From positions 1-64,000 of the forward strand of contig NZ_VOSS01000009.1 of assembly GCF_007997035.1 (NCBI RefSeq): a DNA stretch of 64,000 nucleotides, given 5' to 3'. Origin of the DNA: Ralstonia sp. TCR112. GTDB taxonomy: Bacteria > Pseudomonadota > Gammaproteobacteria > Burkholderiales > Burkholderiaceae. The position numbers were made by a program, and so were the translations under genes. How positions within the stretch are numbered: the stretch's first letter is position 1; each line of letters opens with the position of its first letter. Shown here one piece after another: positions 35,199-45,119 of this stretch. The notes under the pieces were generated by a model. The model ran no database searches, was not told the origin of the DNA, and was given only the letters and a program-made list of their open reading frames with translations.

Positions 35199-36299
35199 AT
35201 GACCCCGCAATTCCACCCCTTGCGTGTTGCCGAAGTGCGCGGCGAGACGGCCGATACGATTTCCGTGCGCTTTGACGTGCCGAATGACCTGCGCGATGCG
35301 TACCGCTTTACGCAGGGCCAGTTCCTGACGCTGCGCGTGCCGCCGGGCCACTTGCCCGGACATGAAGAACTGCGGCGTTCGTATTCGATCTGCTGCGCCG
35401 TGCAGGACTACGACGCGCACGGCGAGTTGCGTGTGGCGGTCAAGCGCGTCGATGCGGGGGTCTTCTCCAACCACTTGCACGATCGCATCCGCGTGGGCCA
35501 GACGCTCGATGTGCTGCCGCCGGATGGCCGCTTCTACGTGCCGCTGGCGGCCGAAAGCGCGCGCCACTACGTCGCCTTCGCGGCCGGCAGCGGCATCACG
35601 CCGATCCTGTCGCTCATCAAGACGACGCTGGCGGCGGAGCCGCAGAGCCGCTTCACGCTGGTCTACGGCAATCGCAGCGTCGACAGCATCATCTTTGGCG
35701 AGGCCCTCGAAGACCTGAAGGACCGCTATCTCGATCGCTTCGCGCTGTATCACGTGCTGTCGCGCCAGGCGCAGGAGATTGCGTTGTTCAACGGCCGGCT
35801 CGACGGTGCGAAGGTGCATGCGTTTCTGGATGCGCTGATTCCGCCGGACGATATCGATGCCGCTTTCATCTGCGGCCCGTCGACGATGATCGATGCCGTG
35901 GAAGCCGCGCTGCTTGAGCGCGGTGTGCCGCGCGAGCGCGTGCATGCCGAACGCTTTGGCGTACCGGTGGGCGATGCGACGGCAGCGGCCAAACCACGCA
36001 AGCATGCCGCCGTCGCGGGCGATGTGGCGCTGACCGTTGTACTCGACGGCAAATCGCACGAGGTGCCGATGGCGGGTGACGCCAAGGTGCTGGACAGTGC
36101 GCTGAGTGCGGGGCTGGATCTGCCCTATGCGTGCAAGGGCGGCGTGTGCTGCACGTGCCGCGCCAAGGTGCTGGAAGGCCGTGTGGAGATGGAGAAGAAC
36201 TTCACGCTGGAAGACTGGGAGATCCAGCAGGGGTTTGTGCTGACCTGCCAGGCGAGGCCGCTCACGCAGCGCGTGGTGGTCAGCTACGATGAGCGTTGA
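35199..36299 (+). CDS. paaE: PaaE, phenylacetyl-CoA epoxidase reductase
   Basis: 366 aa from ATG 35199. FAD domain with RSYSICC near 62-68, NAD-binding lobe with GSGITPILSL, and a C-terminal plant-type [2Fe-2S] ferredoxin domain with C-x4-C-x2-C (CKGGVCCTC) and a fourth Cys in LTCQA. Transfers electrons from NADPH to the PaaA diiron centre. Last gene of the operon, 4 bp before the convergent repressor stop. Confidence 0.96.
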   Translation: MTPQFHPLRVAEVRGETADTISVRFDVPNDLRDAYRFTQGQFLTLRVPPGHLPGHEELRRSYSICCAVQDYDAHGELRVAVKRVDAGVFSNHLHDRIRVGQTLDVLPPDGRFYVPLAAESARHYVAFAAGSGITPILSLIKTTLAAEPQSRFTLVYGNRSVDSIIFGEALEDLKDRYLDRFALYHVLSRQAQEIALFNGRLDGAKVHAFLDALIPPDDIDAAFICGPSTMIDAVEAALLERGVPRERVHAERFGVPVGDATAAAKPRKHAAVAGDVALTVVLDGKSHEVPMAGDAKVLDSALSAGLDLPYACKGGVCCTCRAKVLEGRVEMEKNFTLEDWEIQQGFVLTCQARPLTQRVVVSYDER

Positions 36300-36302
36300 G
36301 CG

Positions 36303-36923
36303 TCAGCCCTTTTTTCCGTCCGGGCCGCCCAGCCCGTTCTCCAGCATGTCGATCACCATTTCCGCATAGCCTTCATACGAAAGTGGCCCGTCGGGTTTCA
36401 GCCAGGTGAAGGTCCAGTTCATCATGCCGAACAGCATCATCGTGATGGGCGTGCGGTTGGCCTCGTCCACCTTGCTCGGATAAGCCGCCCCGAGCTGTCG
36501 GCCCACCGCGGCCACCACGTCGCGTTCACGCGCGAGCACGATGTCGCGCTGCTCCGGCGCCAGGTATTTCACATCATTGAGCAAGGCCACATGCCGCGTG
36601 CGCGATGTGGCGTATTCGGCCAGGAACGTACGGATCAGCAGATGCAGCGTGGCGCGTGCCGAGAGCTTGGCGTGGCGCGCGTCGCTCTCGGCGCGTTCAA
36701 CCAGATCGGCCAGCCGGCGCGTGTAGCGGTCGAGCAGGTCGAACAGGATGGCTTCCTTGCCTTCGTAGTAGTGATACAGCCGCGATTTGGAGCCGCCGCA
36801 CGCAGCGGCAAGCTGGTTCATCGACACGCTCGGGTAGCTGTCGGCCGCAAAGGCTTCGGCGGCGGTGTCGAGCACGCTTTCGCGGCGCAACTCGAATTCG
36901 TCTTCGTTCTTGACGCGGGACAT
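36303..36923 (-). CDS. paaR: TetR-family repressor, probable PaaR
   Basis: 206 aa from ATG 36923 (a GTG four codons upstream is possible). DNA-binding helices LDTAAEAFAADSYPSVSMNQ and GGSKSRLYHYYEGKEA at residues about 16-55. Ends MVIDMLENGLG, as in PaaR-type regulators of Burkholderiales. It converges with paaE, and its putative operator is the palindrome at 32448. Phenylacetyl-CoA is the expected inducer (family knowledge). Confidence 0.85.
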   Translation of the reverse strand: MSRVKNEDEFELRRESVLDTAAEAFAADSYPSVSMNQLAAACGGSKSRLYHYYEGKEAILFDLLDRYTRRLADLVERAESDARHAKLSARATLHLLIRTFLAEYATSRTRHVALLNDVKYLAPEQRDIVLARERDVVAAVGRQLGAAYPSKVDEANRTPITMMLFGMMNWTFTWLKPDGPLSYEGYAEMVIDMLENGLGGPDGKKG

Positions 36924-37009
36924 GGCGGGCGGCACATCGGTTGGATGGCCGCCATGTTAACCGGCTGGGTTGCCGTGTGTCGATGCTGCATTGATGCTGC
37001 AACAAGGCG

Positions 37010-37825
37010 TCAGACGGTTTCGTGCACGCCCAGGAAATCCAGCACGGCTTCGACAAACGCGTCCGGCTGCTCCACGTTGGCGAGATGCACGGTGTCGAGC
37101 AGGCGCAATTGCGCGCCCGCAATGGCAGCCGCAATCTCCTCGCCATGGCGGGCAGACGTCACGGTGTCGTGCCGGCCGGCAATGACGAGCGTCGGATGCG
37201 TGATCAGCGTGATCGTGCGGCGCAGATCGGCATCGCGCACGGCTGCCCAGCCACCGATGATGCCCTCGCGCGGCGTTGTCAGCAGCGTGCGGCGGAACGG
37301 TGCAACGGCCGGGTCATTGGCCTCCAGCATGCGCGCCGGAAACCAGTTGCGCAGGAACGTTTCCGTTGTTGCCTGCATGTCGGGCGCTTGCTGAAGCTCG
37401 GCGATGGCCTGATCGAAATACTGCGTCGGGCCGATGTGCGCGGCTGTATTCGAGAGGATCAGCCGGTCGATGCGTTCCGGCGCATGGATCGCCAGCCACT
37501 GCGCCACGATGCCGCCGAGCGACAGCCCCAGCATATGCACGCGCTGGATGCCCAGCGCATCGAGCAGCTCGACCACGTCACGACCGAGCCGATCGATCGA
37601 ATAGGCGCCGGCTGGCGCATCCGAAGCGCCGTGGCCGCGCGCGTCGTAGCGCAGCACGTGAAAGTGCTCGCCCAGGCGCGGCACGGTCACGTCCCACATG
37701 TGCAGGTCGGTGCCGATGGAGTTGGCCAGCAGCAGGACGGGCTTGCCGGCGGTGCCATCAAAGCGATAGGCGAGACGTGTGCCGTCACCGGCGGTGATGA
37801 AGGAGAGGTCGTTGCGGGTGGTCAT
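37010..37825 (-). CDS. pcaD: 3-oxoadipate enol-lactonase-like alpha/beta hydrolase
   Basis: 271 aa alpha/beta hydrolase. Nucleophile elbow GLSLGG (Ser about 101), acid in AGRHD and terminal His in DTVHLANVEQ complete the triad. LLLANSIGTDLHMWD near the start is typical for PcaD. Converges into paaR; divergent from the LysR gene at 37937, which may control it. In the beta-ketoadipate pathway the enzyme opens the enol-lactone; the rest of that pathway is not in the window. Confidence 0.82.
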   Translation of the reverse strand: MTTRNDLSFITAGDGTRLAYRFDGTAGKPVLLLANSIGTDLHMWDVTVPRLGEHFHVLRYDARGHGASDAPAGAYSIDRLGRDVVELLDALGIQRVHMLGLSLGGIVAQWLAIHAPERIDRLILSNTAAHIGPTQYFDQAIAELQQAPDMQATTETFLRNWFPARMLEANDPAVAPFRRTLLTTPREGIIGGWAAVRDADLRRTITLITHPTLVIAGRHDTVTSARHGEEIAAAIAGAQLRLLDTVHLANVEQPDAFVEAVLDFLGVHETV

Positions 37826-37936
37826 GTTGGGCTCCTGGGAAAGACGGTGGAAACGATTGGGATGCCGTCATCCTAGAAGCCGACGCGGCTGGCCGATACT
37901 ATGAAGTTTGGACGAACTTTGTAGGTTTTGCCGACA

Positions 37937-38886
37937 ATGCAGAACTTCACGCTTCATGAGCTGCAGTGCTTCGACGCGGTGGTCACCGGTGGCAGTTTCC
38001 AGGCAGCGGCCGAGCGGTTGCATCGCTCGCACCCGTCTGTGTTTGCGGCGGTCGCCAAGCTGGAAGGACAGTTGGGTCTAAACCTGCTGGATCGCAGCGG
38101 TTATCGCGTGCGCTTGACGGAAGCGGGGCGATCGTTCCACCGCAAGGTGCAGTCGTTGCTGCGTGAGAGCGAGGAGCTGCGGACCCACGCAAAACAGCTT
38201 GCGATGGGCGAGGAGGCCGAGCTGCGCGTGGTGCTGGGTGACCTGTGTCCGCTGCAGCCCGTGCTGGCACTGCTGAGTCAATTCTTCGGCCAGTGTCCGC
38301 AAACGCGGCTGCAATTGCAGTTCGAAGCCGTCACCGGGCCATGGGAGCGCTTGCTGGAAGACGATGCGGACCTGATCGTCCACCGCGTGCCGAAAGGCGA
38401 CGTGCGCATGGAGTGGATCGACTTGGGCAAGATCGCCATGGTGCCGGTGGTGGCGCCGGGGTTTTTGCCGTTCGCCATCACGTCGGCCATCACGCCGCAG
38501 CAGATGCAGCGCTTCATGCAGTGCGTCATCAACGATTCCGCGCGAACCCGCCCGAGCACTCCCATTTCGTCATCGACGGTGCGCCGCAGTGTGCCGTGCC
38601 CGATCAATTGATGAAGAAAGAGTTGATTCTCCACGGCATGGCATGGGGGCATCTGCCGCGTTTCCTGATCGAGACGGAACTGCGCGAGGGGACGTTGCTG
38701 TCGATTGCGGGGCGCCATTTTCCCGGCATGGTGCAGGAGCTGGTGGTCGCGCGCAGGCGCGATCAGCCGCATGGGCCGGTCGCCAACCGGCTGTGGGGCT
38801 TCCTTGGCGACCACGCGCCGGTGCTGAAGCCTGCGTTGGGCCGTATGCCACGTCAGGCGGCCGCGGCCGTCCGAAAGCGCGTGTAG
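37937..38886 (+). pseudogene. LysR-family regulator, frameshifted
   Basis: Starts at ATG 37937. N-terminal helix-turn-helix (VVTGGSFQAAAERLHRSHPS) and inducer domain are clear up to about residue 200. At 38544 one base is missing (GCGCG-AACCCG): restoring one gives NPPEHSHFVIDGAP and the frame continues to the stop at 38886, about 316 aa. As printed the first frame ends at 38611. It lies divergently from the lactonase-like gene 112 bp away. Could be a true pseudogene or a sequencing error. Confidence 0.85.
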
Positions 38887-39005
38887 TTTGCAGACACGTC
38901 CATGCCTGGGCAGGCTCGCCATCTAGTCGACTTGGCGGAGTGCCCGCCGCGCGGTTCCCGACTATAACCATTCATGCCCGATCCTTTCACGGGCAAAGGT
39001 GGTGA

Positions 39006-39826
39006 ATGATGAGTGCACATGGCACCGATCAGGTTTTCTCGGGTTCCATTCCCGAGCTGTACGACACGTTGCTGGTGCCGCTGATCTTCGCGCCGTATGC
39101 GCAGGACATGGCCGTGCGGGCGACGGCATGTCAGCCGCAGCGCGTGCTGGAGGTCGCCGCCGGTACCGGCGCGGTGACGCGTGCCTTGGCGCAAGCACTG
39201 CCGGCCACTACCGAGATTGTGGCGACCGACCTGAACCCCCCGATGCTAGAGCGTGCGGCTGCCGTGGGCACATGCCGGCCCGTCACGTGGCAGCCGGCGG
39301 ATGCGCAGCAACTTCCGTTTGCCGACGGCAGTTTCGATTTGGTGATCTGCCAGTTTGGCGTGATGTTCTTTCCGGACCGGCCCAAGGCCTTTGCCGAAGC
39401 ACGACGTGTGCTGACGGCGGGCGGCAAGCTGCTCTTCAGCGTGTGGGACCGGATCGAAGACAACGACTTTGCGAATGCGGTGACGAAGGCGCTGGCGAAA
39501 CGCTTTCCGGAAAACCCGCCGATGTTTCTCGCGCGCACGCCGCATGGCCATTACGATCCGGCGCCGATTCAGGCCGACGCCCGCGCGGCGGCTTCACCGC
39601 AGAGGTCACGTACGACGTTGTTACCGCACGCAGCCGGGCAGACACCGCGCGCACCGTCGCCACCGCCTATTGCCAAGGCACGCCGGTGCGCGCCGAGCTG
39701 GAGGCGATCGGTGGCAATGCACTGGCCGACGCCACTGACGTGTGTACCGATGCGTTGGCCGCCCGGTTCGGCACAGGGCCGGTCGAAGGCAAAATCCAGG
39801 CGGTGATGTTCAGCGTGACAGCCTGA
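39006..39826 (+). pseudogene. Class I SAM methyltransferase, frameshifted
   Basis: Starts at ATG 39006. Motif I VLEVAAGTGAVTR (about 42-54), ATDLNPPML (motif post-I) and FDLVICQFGVMFFPDR are UbiE/COQ5-like. One base is missing near 39587 (GCG[G]GCGGC), after which the frame shifts; the second frame continues with GGFTAEVTYDVVTARS to the stop at 39826 (about 273 aa if restored). Substrate unknown. It is third in a row of genes broken by a single base. Confidence 0.85.
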
Positions 39827-39835
39827 AGCGGACGA

Positions 39836-40441
39836 TCAAGCGGCTTGCTTGGTCGCGCTCATGTAGTTGCGGTTGTAGTTCAGCACGCGGCCCGTGGCCA
39901 GGTCATAGCCGACGCGCCCCGCCAGGGTTTCCAGCGCTCGGCCATACAGGTGGAAATGGCGGGTGGGTGTGTTGCCCAGCACGTGGATGCTGTGGATGTC
40001 GTCGTCGACGAACGTGATGGGCGTGCCGGGCTGTACCACGACTTCGCGCGACAGGGCCAGTGTGGCGCGCTCGGGGTCGCGGCCGTCGTCGGTGCGTGTG
40101 TAGACGCGGTTCAACTCTTCGCCTTCGAGCGCCACGATGACCGCCCACGTGGTGTGGTTGTGCGGCGGCGTGGTCTTGCCCGGGTTGATGGAGTTCAGGT
40201 AGAGCGCGAAGGTCTGGTCGGGCTCCACGTGCAGCAGGTAACGGCTGGAGGCATCGGCATCGCCCGCTGCGGGCGGCGGGAAGGCATCGAGCGGGAACAG
40301 CGCTTCCTGCGCGGCAAGTTCATGCAGACGATCGGCAATGCGTGCAAGCGATGCCTGCGTAATGCCATCTTGCGCGGCAATGGCGCGGATGGCGACGAGG
40401 GTCTGGCGGACGGCGTGGTCGCGTTGCTGGGCGAGGCTCAT
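39836..40441 (-). CDS. Cysteine dioxygenase
   Basis: 201 aa cupin. Metal ligands fit the CDO family: His94 and His96 in PPHNHTTW and His150/His153 in DDDIHSIHVLG. Oxidises L-cysteine to cysteine sulfinate. It is divergent from the PLP enzyme at 40596 and near a polar amino-acid ABC transporter, forming a sulfur amino-acid group. Confidence 0.9.
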   Translation of the reverse strand: MSLAQQRDHAVRQTLVAIRAIAAQDGITQASLARIADRLHELAAQEALFPLDAFPPPAAGDADASSRYLLHVEPDQTFALYLNSINPGKTTPPHNHTTWAVIVALEGEELNRVYTRTDDGRDPERATLALSREVVVQPGTPITFVDDDIHSIHVLGNTPTRHFHLYGRALETLAGRVGYDLATGRVLNYNRNYMSATKQAA

Positions 40442-40595
40442 GGCAGCTCAAAGCGGATCGGTGAAGCACTCAGTGTAGGGCGCCGGCACCGCACGACCAA
40501 CGCAGCATCCTGCATATGGTTAGACGCATCGGTTCGTTCTCGGGCGCGGGGTGGCGTGCCTAACATGGGCCTCTTCAGAAACACGCGAGGCCTGC

Positions 40596-41840
40596 ATGAC
40601 ACGCTCTTCCATCGACGCTCATTCCAACGCGCCGGATGCCTCGGGTTCTCTTGCAACACGCCTCGTCCACGCAGGCAGCCCGCCGTTCGTGGAGGGCACT
40701 GCGCCGGTCAACGTGCCGGTGGAGCGCACCAGCACCGTCCGCCATGCCAGCACCGCCGCGCAGCATGACGTCCACGCGCGCCGCAAGGCCGGCGAGAACA
40801 TCGCCAGCTACGGCCGCCACGGTTCACAAACGCATCGCGCGCTGGAGGATGCGCTGCTGGCCCTTGAAGGCGGCGTGCGCGCGTTCCTTGTGCCATCGGG
40901 CTTGTCGGCGATTTCGCTGACGTTCCTGGCGCTGTTGTCGCCCGGTGACCACGTAGTCGTGACGGACAGCGTGTATGCGCCCGTGCGCCGGCTCGACACC
41001 GGTCTGCTGCAACGCCTGGGCATTGAACTGACCTATGTGGACCCGCGCGACGGGCAGCTCGAAGCGGCCATCCGGCCGCACACGCGGCTCATCTATACGG
41101 AATCGCCGGGGTCGCTGCTCTATGAAATCTATGACTTGCGTGCCATCGTCCGAATAGCGCAACGGCACGGCATCGCGCTGGCCACAGACAACACCTGGGC
41201 GTCTGGCATTCTCTTCCGGCCGCTCGATGCAGGGGCAGACATTTCAATCCTGGCCGCCACCAAGTACGTGGCCGGGCATTCCGATGTGATGCTGGGCGCC
41301 GTCATTGCCCGCACCGATGCCGTGGCCGCGCGTATTGCCGCCGCACATGATGTGCTCGGCCTCACGATCGGCGCCGATGATGCTTATCTGGCGCTGCGCG
41401 GCGTGCGCACGTTGCCGGTGCGCATGGCCCAGCACCAGCGCAATGCCACGCGCGTGGCGCAGTGGCTGCAGGCGCAGCCGGGTGTGGGGCGGGTGTTTTA
41501 TCCGGCATTGCCGGGTGACCCGGGTTACGTGCTGTGGCAGCGGGATTTCTCGGGCGCCAACGGGCTCGTTTCATTCGTGCTGGAAGGCGCGGATCAGCAC
41601 GCCGCAGAACGGGTCGCCGATGCGTTGCGGTTGTTTGCGATTGGCGCCTCGTGGGGCGGGTACGAAAGCCTCGTCACCGTGGTTGCGCCCGAAAGGCTGA
41701 CGGACCACGCGCAATGGGATCAAGCCGGTGCCGTGCTGCGTCTGCATGTCGGCCTGGAAGATGCAGATGACCTCATTGCCGATCTGGAGCAGGCGCTGCA
41801 GCACGCGCCCGTGGCCGCGCTGCACGCGATTGGCGGTTGA
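40596..41840 (+). CDS. metC: Cystathionine beta-lyase-type PLP enzyme
   Basis: 414 aa from ATG 40596, with GAGG upstream. Fold-type-I Cys/Met-metabolism family: SGLSAISLTF near 101, YxGS-type substrate loop, and the PLP-binding Lys223 in ATKYVAGHSD. Beta- versus gamma-elimination cannot be fixed from sequence alone; the closest pattern is cystathionine beta-lyase. Divergent from cysteine dioxygenase; convergent with the ABC ATPase 24 bp downstream. Confidence 0.9.
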   Translation: MTRSSIDAHSNAPDASGSLATRLVHAGSPPFVEGTAPVNVPVERTSTVRHASTAAQHDVHARRKAGENIASYGRHGSQTHRALEDALLALEGGVRAFLVPSGLSAISLTFLALLSPGDHVVVTDSVYAPVRRLDTGLLQRLGIELTYVDPRDGQLEAAIRPHTRLIYTESPGSLLYEIYDLRAIVRIAQRHGIALATDNTWASGILFRPLDAGADISILAATKYVAGHSDVMLGAVIARTDAVAARIAAAHDVLGLTIGADDAYLALRGVRTLPVRMAQHQRNATRVAQWLQAQPGVGRVFYPALPGDPGYVLWQRDFSGANGLVSFVLEGADQHAAERVADALRLFAIGASWGGYESLVTVVAPERLTDHAQWDQAGAVLRLHVGLEDADDLIADLEQALQHAPVAALHAIGG

Positions 41841-41864
41841 AGCTCAAAGGTCACAGGTCAAAGG

Positions 41865-42722
41865 TCAGACGGCAAACGTCGCGCTGGTGAAGGCAGCGTG
41901 CCATGGTGCATGCACGGTCGGTCGCGCACCTGCATGACCCGATAGCGTGCGCGATAGGAATGCACGCGTGCGGTCGCTCGTCGGGGAGGAGAAAACCTGT
42001 TCTGCCGAGCCGCGTTCCACCACGACACCGTGTTCCGTGAACACCACCTCGTCGCTGATCGCCCGCGCGAAGGCCATTTCATGCGTGACCAGCACGCAGG
42101 TCAGGCCATCGTCGACCAATTCGCCGATGACGTTGAGCACTTCGCCCACCGTTTCCGGATCGAGCGCGGACGTCACTTCATCGAACAGGATCAGTTCCGG
42201 TTTCATGGCCAGCGCACGCGCAATGGCCACGCGCTGTTGCTGCCCGCCGGACAGCTGCCCCGGGTATGCGCGCGCCTTGTCTGCCAGGCCCACTTTCTTG
42301 AGCAGCGCATGCGCGGTGGCTTCAGCCTCCGACCGCGCTTTGCCGAGCACGCGCACGGGTGCGGCGACCAGGTTGTCGAGCACGCTGAGGTGCGGAAACA
42401 GGTTGTATTGCTGGAACACAAAGCCGATGCGCTTGCGCAGGGCAATGGTGTCTTCTTCGGTGTTGAGCTGGTCGACGCGGATGCCGTCCACGGTGATGCT
42501 GCCGCGCTGCGGCCGAAGCAAGCCGCTGATGCAGCGCAGGAGCGTCGACTTGCCCGAGCCCGACGGCCCGATGATCGACACGGCCTGGCCACGCTGCACG
42601 TCGAGGTCGATGCCCGACAGCACCGGCGTGATGCCGAAACTCAAATGCACGTCGCGGAGTGAGACAAGCGGTGGGGCAACCGGCGTAGATGCATCGAGAG
42701 GAAGAAGATCAGGCAGCGACAT
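41865..42722 (-). CDS. Polar amino-acid ABC transporter ATP-binding subunit
   Basis: 285 aa. Walker A GPSGSGKST near residue 52, Q-loop VFQQYNLFPH, signature LSGGQQQRV (about 159) and Walker B LILFDEVTSALDP. It is of the GlnQ/HisP type, with an unusual C-terminal extension (AFLSRTLSGHAGARPTVH). Its start overlaps the upstream permease by 14 bp. With the two permeases and binding protein it forms a complete importer, probably for cystine or a related sulfur amino acid by context. Confidence 0.95.
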   Translation of the reverse strand: MSLPDLLPLDASTPVAPPLVSLRDVHLSFGITPVLSGIDLDVQRGQAVSIIGPSGSGKSTLLRCISGLLRPQRGSITVDGIRVDQLNTEEDTIALRKRIGFVFQQYNLFPHLSVLDNLVAAPVRVLGKARSEAEATAHALLKKVGLADKARAYPGQLSGGQQQRVAIARALAMKPELILFDEVTSALDPETVGEVLNVIGELVDDGLTCVLVTHEMAFARAISDEVVFTEHGVVVERGSAEQVFSSPTSDRTRAFLSRTLSGHAGARPTVHAPWHAAFTSATFAV

Positions 42723-43392
42723 GCGCGCGCTCCATGCGCCGGGTCAGGCGCGAAATCAGGTAGCAGTAAACGAAGAACAGGGCGAGCACGGTGAAGTAGG
42801 TCAGCACCGTAAACGGCGTGCGATTGACCGTGTTGCTGGCGATCTGGGCGGTGTCGAGCAGATCGTGCACGCCCACCAGCGACGCCAGTGCCGTGCCCAT
42901 GGTGATGACGGCGTACAGGTTCATCCACGAAGGCAGCATGCGGCGCACGCACTGCGGCAGCACGATGCGCCAGAGGATGTCGCGCCGCGTAAACGCCAGC
43001 GACGCTGCGGCTTCCCACTGCGTATGCGGGATCGACTGCACCGCGCCACGGAAGATTTCCGCCACGTGCGCACTTGCCGGCAATGCCAGCGCGAATGTCA
43101 CCTTGAGCCAATCCGGAAACGGGATCACGTGGCCGTGTACGACAATTTCGAAGGGCACCGCGTACGCAATGCCGTAAACCAGTACAAGCCAGGGCGCATT
43201 GCGAAACGCAACGACATAGCCGCCGGCGAGCTGCCTTAGCCCGCGCACCGACGACAAATGCAGTGCGCCGATCGCCAGCCCCACCAAGGTGCCGAACCCG
43301 ACGGCCAGCAAGCTGATGCCGACGTTGATGCCCAGCCCCCGCAGCAAAGCTGGCGACCAATGGAAAAGCGTGGCGAGAAGGGTGTCAGGCAT
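42709..43392 (-). CDS. Amino-acid ABC transporter permease
   Basis: 227 aa from ATG 43392, the usual length. HisM/GlnP-type with the EAA loop EAAASLAFTRRDILWRIVLPQ (read from about 125). Five membrane helices. Overlaps the other permease by 8 bp and the ATPase by 14 bp, indicating one operon transcribed from the binding-protein gene. Confidence 0.94.
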   Translation of the reverse strand: MPDTLLATLFHWSPALLRGLGINVGISLLAVGFGTLVGLAIGALHLSSVRGLRQLAGGYVVAFRNAPWLVLVYGIAYAVPFEIVVHGHVIPFPDWLKVTFALALPASAHVAEIFRGAVQSIPHTQWEAAASLAFTRRDILWRIVLPQCVRRMLPSWMNLYAVITMGTALASLVGVHDLLDTAQIASNTVNRTPFTVLTYFTVLALFFVYCYLISRLTRRMERAHVAA

Positions 43393-44167
43393 GCGCGGCG
43401 CTCCCCAATGCGGTGTGGCCAGCGGCGCCGTAACCGGGCATCTGCAACCGGCGTTCGATCCATACGCCCAGCGCATGCACGGCATAGGTCACCACGCCGT
43501 AGAACAGCAGCAAGAGCACCATGCATTCGAGCACGTTGTCGCGCTGTGTCCAGATCATCAGCGCGCTATACGTGAGGTCGCCCACCGCAATGGCGGATGC
43601 CAGCGACGATGCCTTTACCAGCTCGACGGTGTTGTTCATCAGCGAGGGCCATGCCGCGCGAAGTGCGAGCGGCAGTTGCACGCGCCACAGGCGCTCGCGT
43701 GCGCTGAAGCCGAGCGAAGTTGCGGCTTCCAGCATGGCGGGCGGCACGGCTTCAATGCCGGCACGCAGGGCTTCCGCATGAAACGCCGCCTTGTGTAGCG
43801 AGAGCAACGTCACCGCCCAGAAGAACGGCGTGAGCGGATTGGTCAACTGCCACTGCGCCAGCGTTTGCGTGATCAGCGTGTTGACGACGAGAAACGCGCA
43901 GCACAACTGCACGAGCGTGGGCGTGTTGCGCGTCAGTTCGATAAAGCCCTGCGCCAGCCATCTCACGCGCTTATGCGGCGACACCAGCAGCCGCGCGAGC
44001 CCAACACCAAAGACGAGGCTCAGCACCACGGTGCTGAGCATCACCAGCAGCGAAACTTTCGCGCCTTGCAGCAGCGCATTGCGCTCGTACGCCTCGGCCA
44101 GAAAGCCGTAGTCGAGGCCGGTGTGGCGGACCAGCGCAATCGCCCGCGCGAGCAGATCGTCAGTCAA
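43385..44167 (-). CDS. Amino-acid ABC transporter permease
   Basis: 260 aa. Same family as the neighbouring permease (heterodimeric pore): ELTRNTPTLVQL after TM1-2, and the EAATSLGFSARERLWRVQLP loop. It begins 14 bp after the binding-protein gene stop and overlaps the second permease gene by 8 bp. Confidence 0.94.
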   Translation of the reverse strand: MTDDLLARAIALVRHTGLDYGFLAEAYERNALLQGAKVSLLVMLSTVVLSLVFGVGLARLLVSPHKRVRWLAQGFIELTRNTPTLVQLCCAFLVVNTLITQTLAQWQLTNPLTPFFWAVTLLSLHKAAFHAEALRAGIEAVPPAMLEAATSLGFSARERLWRVQLPLALRAAWPSLMNNTVELVKASSLASAIAVGDLTYSALMIWTQRDNVLECMVLLLLFYGVVTYAVHALGVWIERRLQMPGYGAAGHTALGSAAHA

Positions 44168-44181
44168 CTGCAGCCTCTCGA

Positions 44182-45030
44182 TCAGCCGCGCGTGGCCTTC
44201 AGCTTGTCATGCCATTCGACCAGCGCGGGCGAAGGCGGCAGGATGCCGTTCTTCTTCTCCGTTTCGATCAGCCAGCCGGTGCGGTGCCAGCCCTGGACGA
44301 TGCGGTCGAGGGCGGCCACGGTGTCGTTCTCGCCCTTGCGCGCCCAGATGACCGTGGGCGAAGGGATGAGGTCCGGGCCGACGATGCGGTAGTCCTTCCA
44401 TTCGGGGTTGCTGCGGGGCAGCGGCTGCAGCAGCGTGGCGTCGTGCACGGCGGCAGCGCAGTTGTTGCCGCGCAGGGCCAGCAAGGACTCGGCCGGGCTC
44501 TTGAACCCCTTGGGCGTGGCACCAATGTCGGCTGCCAACGGCTTGGCATAGCTGCTGCCTTGCGACAGGCAAACGTCCTTGCCCTTCAGGTCGCTCCACT
44601 GGTGCACCGGGCTGTCTTTCGGGACCAACGCCACGCCGCCCACGCGGTAGTACGGCGTCGGCACGTGGGCGAGCAGGTCTGCGCGCTCGGGGTTCAGCTC
44701 CATCGCCGCAACCAGGACGTCAACACGCCCCTGCTGCAGAAATTGCACGCGGTTGGAAGGTTGCACCTGCACCGTCTCCACTTCCACGCCAAGCCCGCGC
44801 CCGAGTGCCTGGGCAAGGTCGACGTTGAAGCCCGTACCGCGCTGTGTGACGGGGTCGATGGAGCCGAATGGCCCGCCCGACAGCACCACGCCCACGACAA
44901 GCTTCTTGCGCTGCTGGATCTTGTCGAGCGTGGCATCAGCATGTGCCGCTGTTGCACTGAACGCGGCGGCCGCTGCCAACGCGACGGCAGCGAAGACGGA
45001 TCGGCGGAACGAGGAAGAAGGGGCGGACAT
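44182..45030 (-). CDS. Periplasmic amino-acid binding protein
   Basis: 282 aa. Signal peptide ends in ATAAHA. Type-2 periplasmic-binding fold with KKLVVGVVLSGGPFGSID and GFNVDLAQALGRGLG, typical of the GlnH/FliY family. First gene of the four-gene import operon. Ligand not determinable; the metC and cysteine dioxygenase neighbours suggest a sulfur amino acid. Confidence 0.92.
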   Translation of the reverse strand: MSAPSSSFRRSVFAAVALAAAAAFSATAAHADATLDKIQQRKKLVVGVVLSGGPFGSIDPVTQRGTGFNVDLAQALGRGLGVEVETVQVQPSNRVQFLQQGRVDVLVAAMELNPERADLLAHVPTPYYRVGGVALVPKDSPVHQWSDLKGKDVCLSQGSSYAKPLAADIGATPKGFKSPAESLLALRGNNCAAAVHDATLLQPLPRSNPEWKDYRIVGPDLIPSPTVIWARKGENDTVAALDRIVQGWHRTGWLIETEKKNGILPPSPALVEWHDKLKATRG

Positions 45031-45119
45031 GGCACGCGACAGATTGTTTCTGAAGCAGCCATTGTCCGAGACGCCCGTCGTGCAACGAACGAATAAAAAC
45101 CGGAAACGTTATGCGCCGC

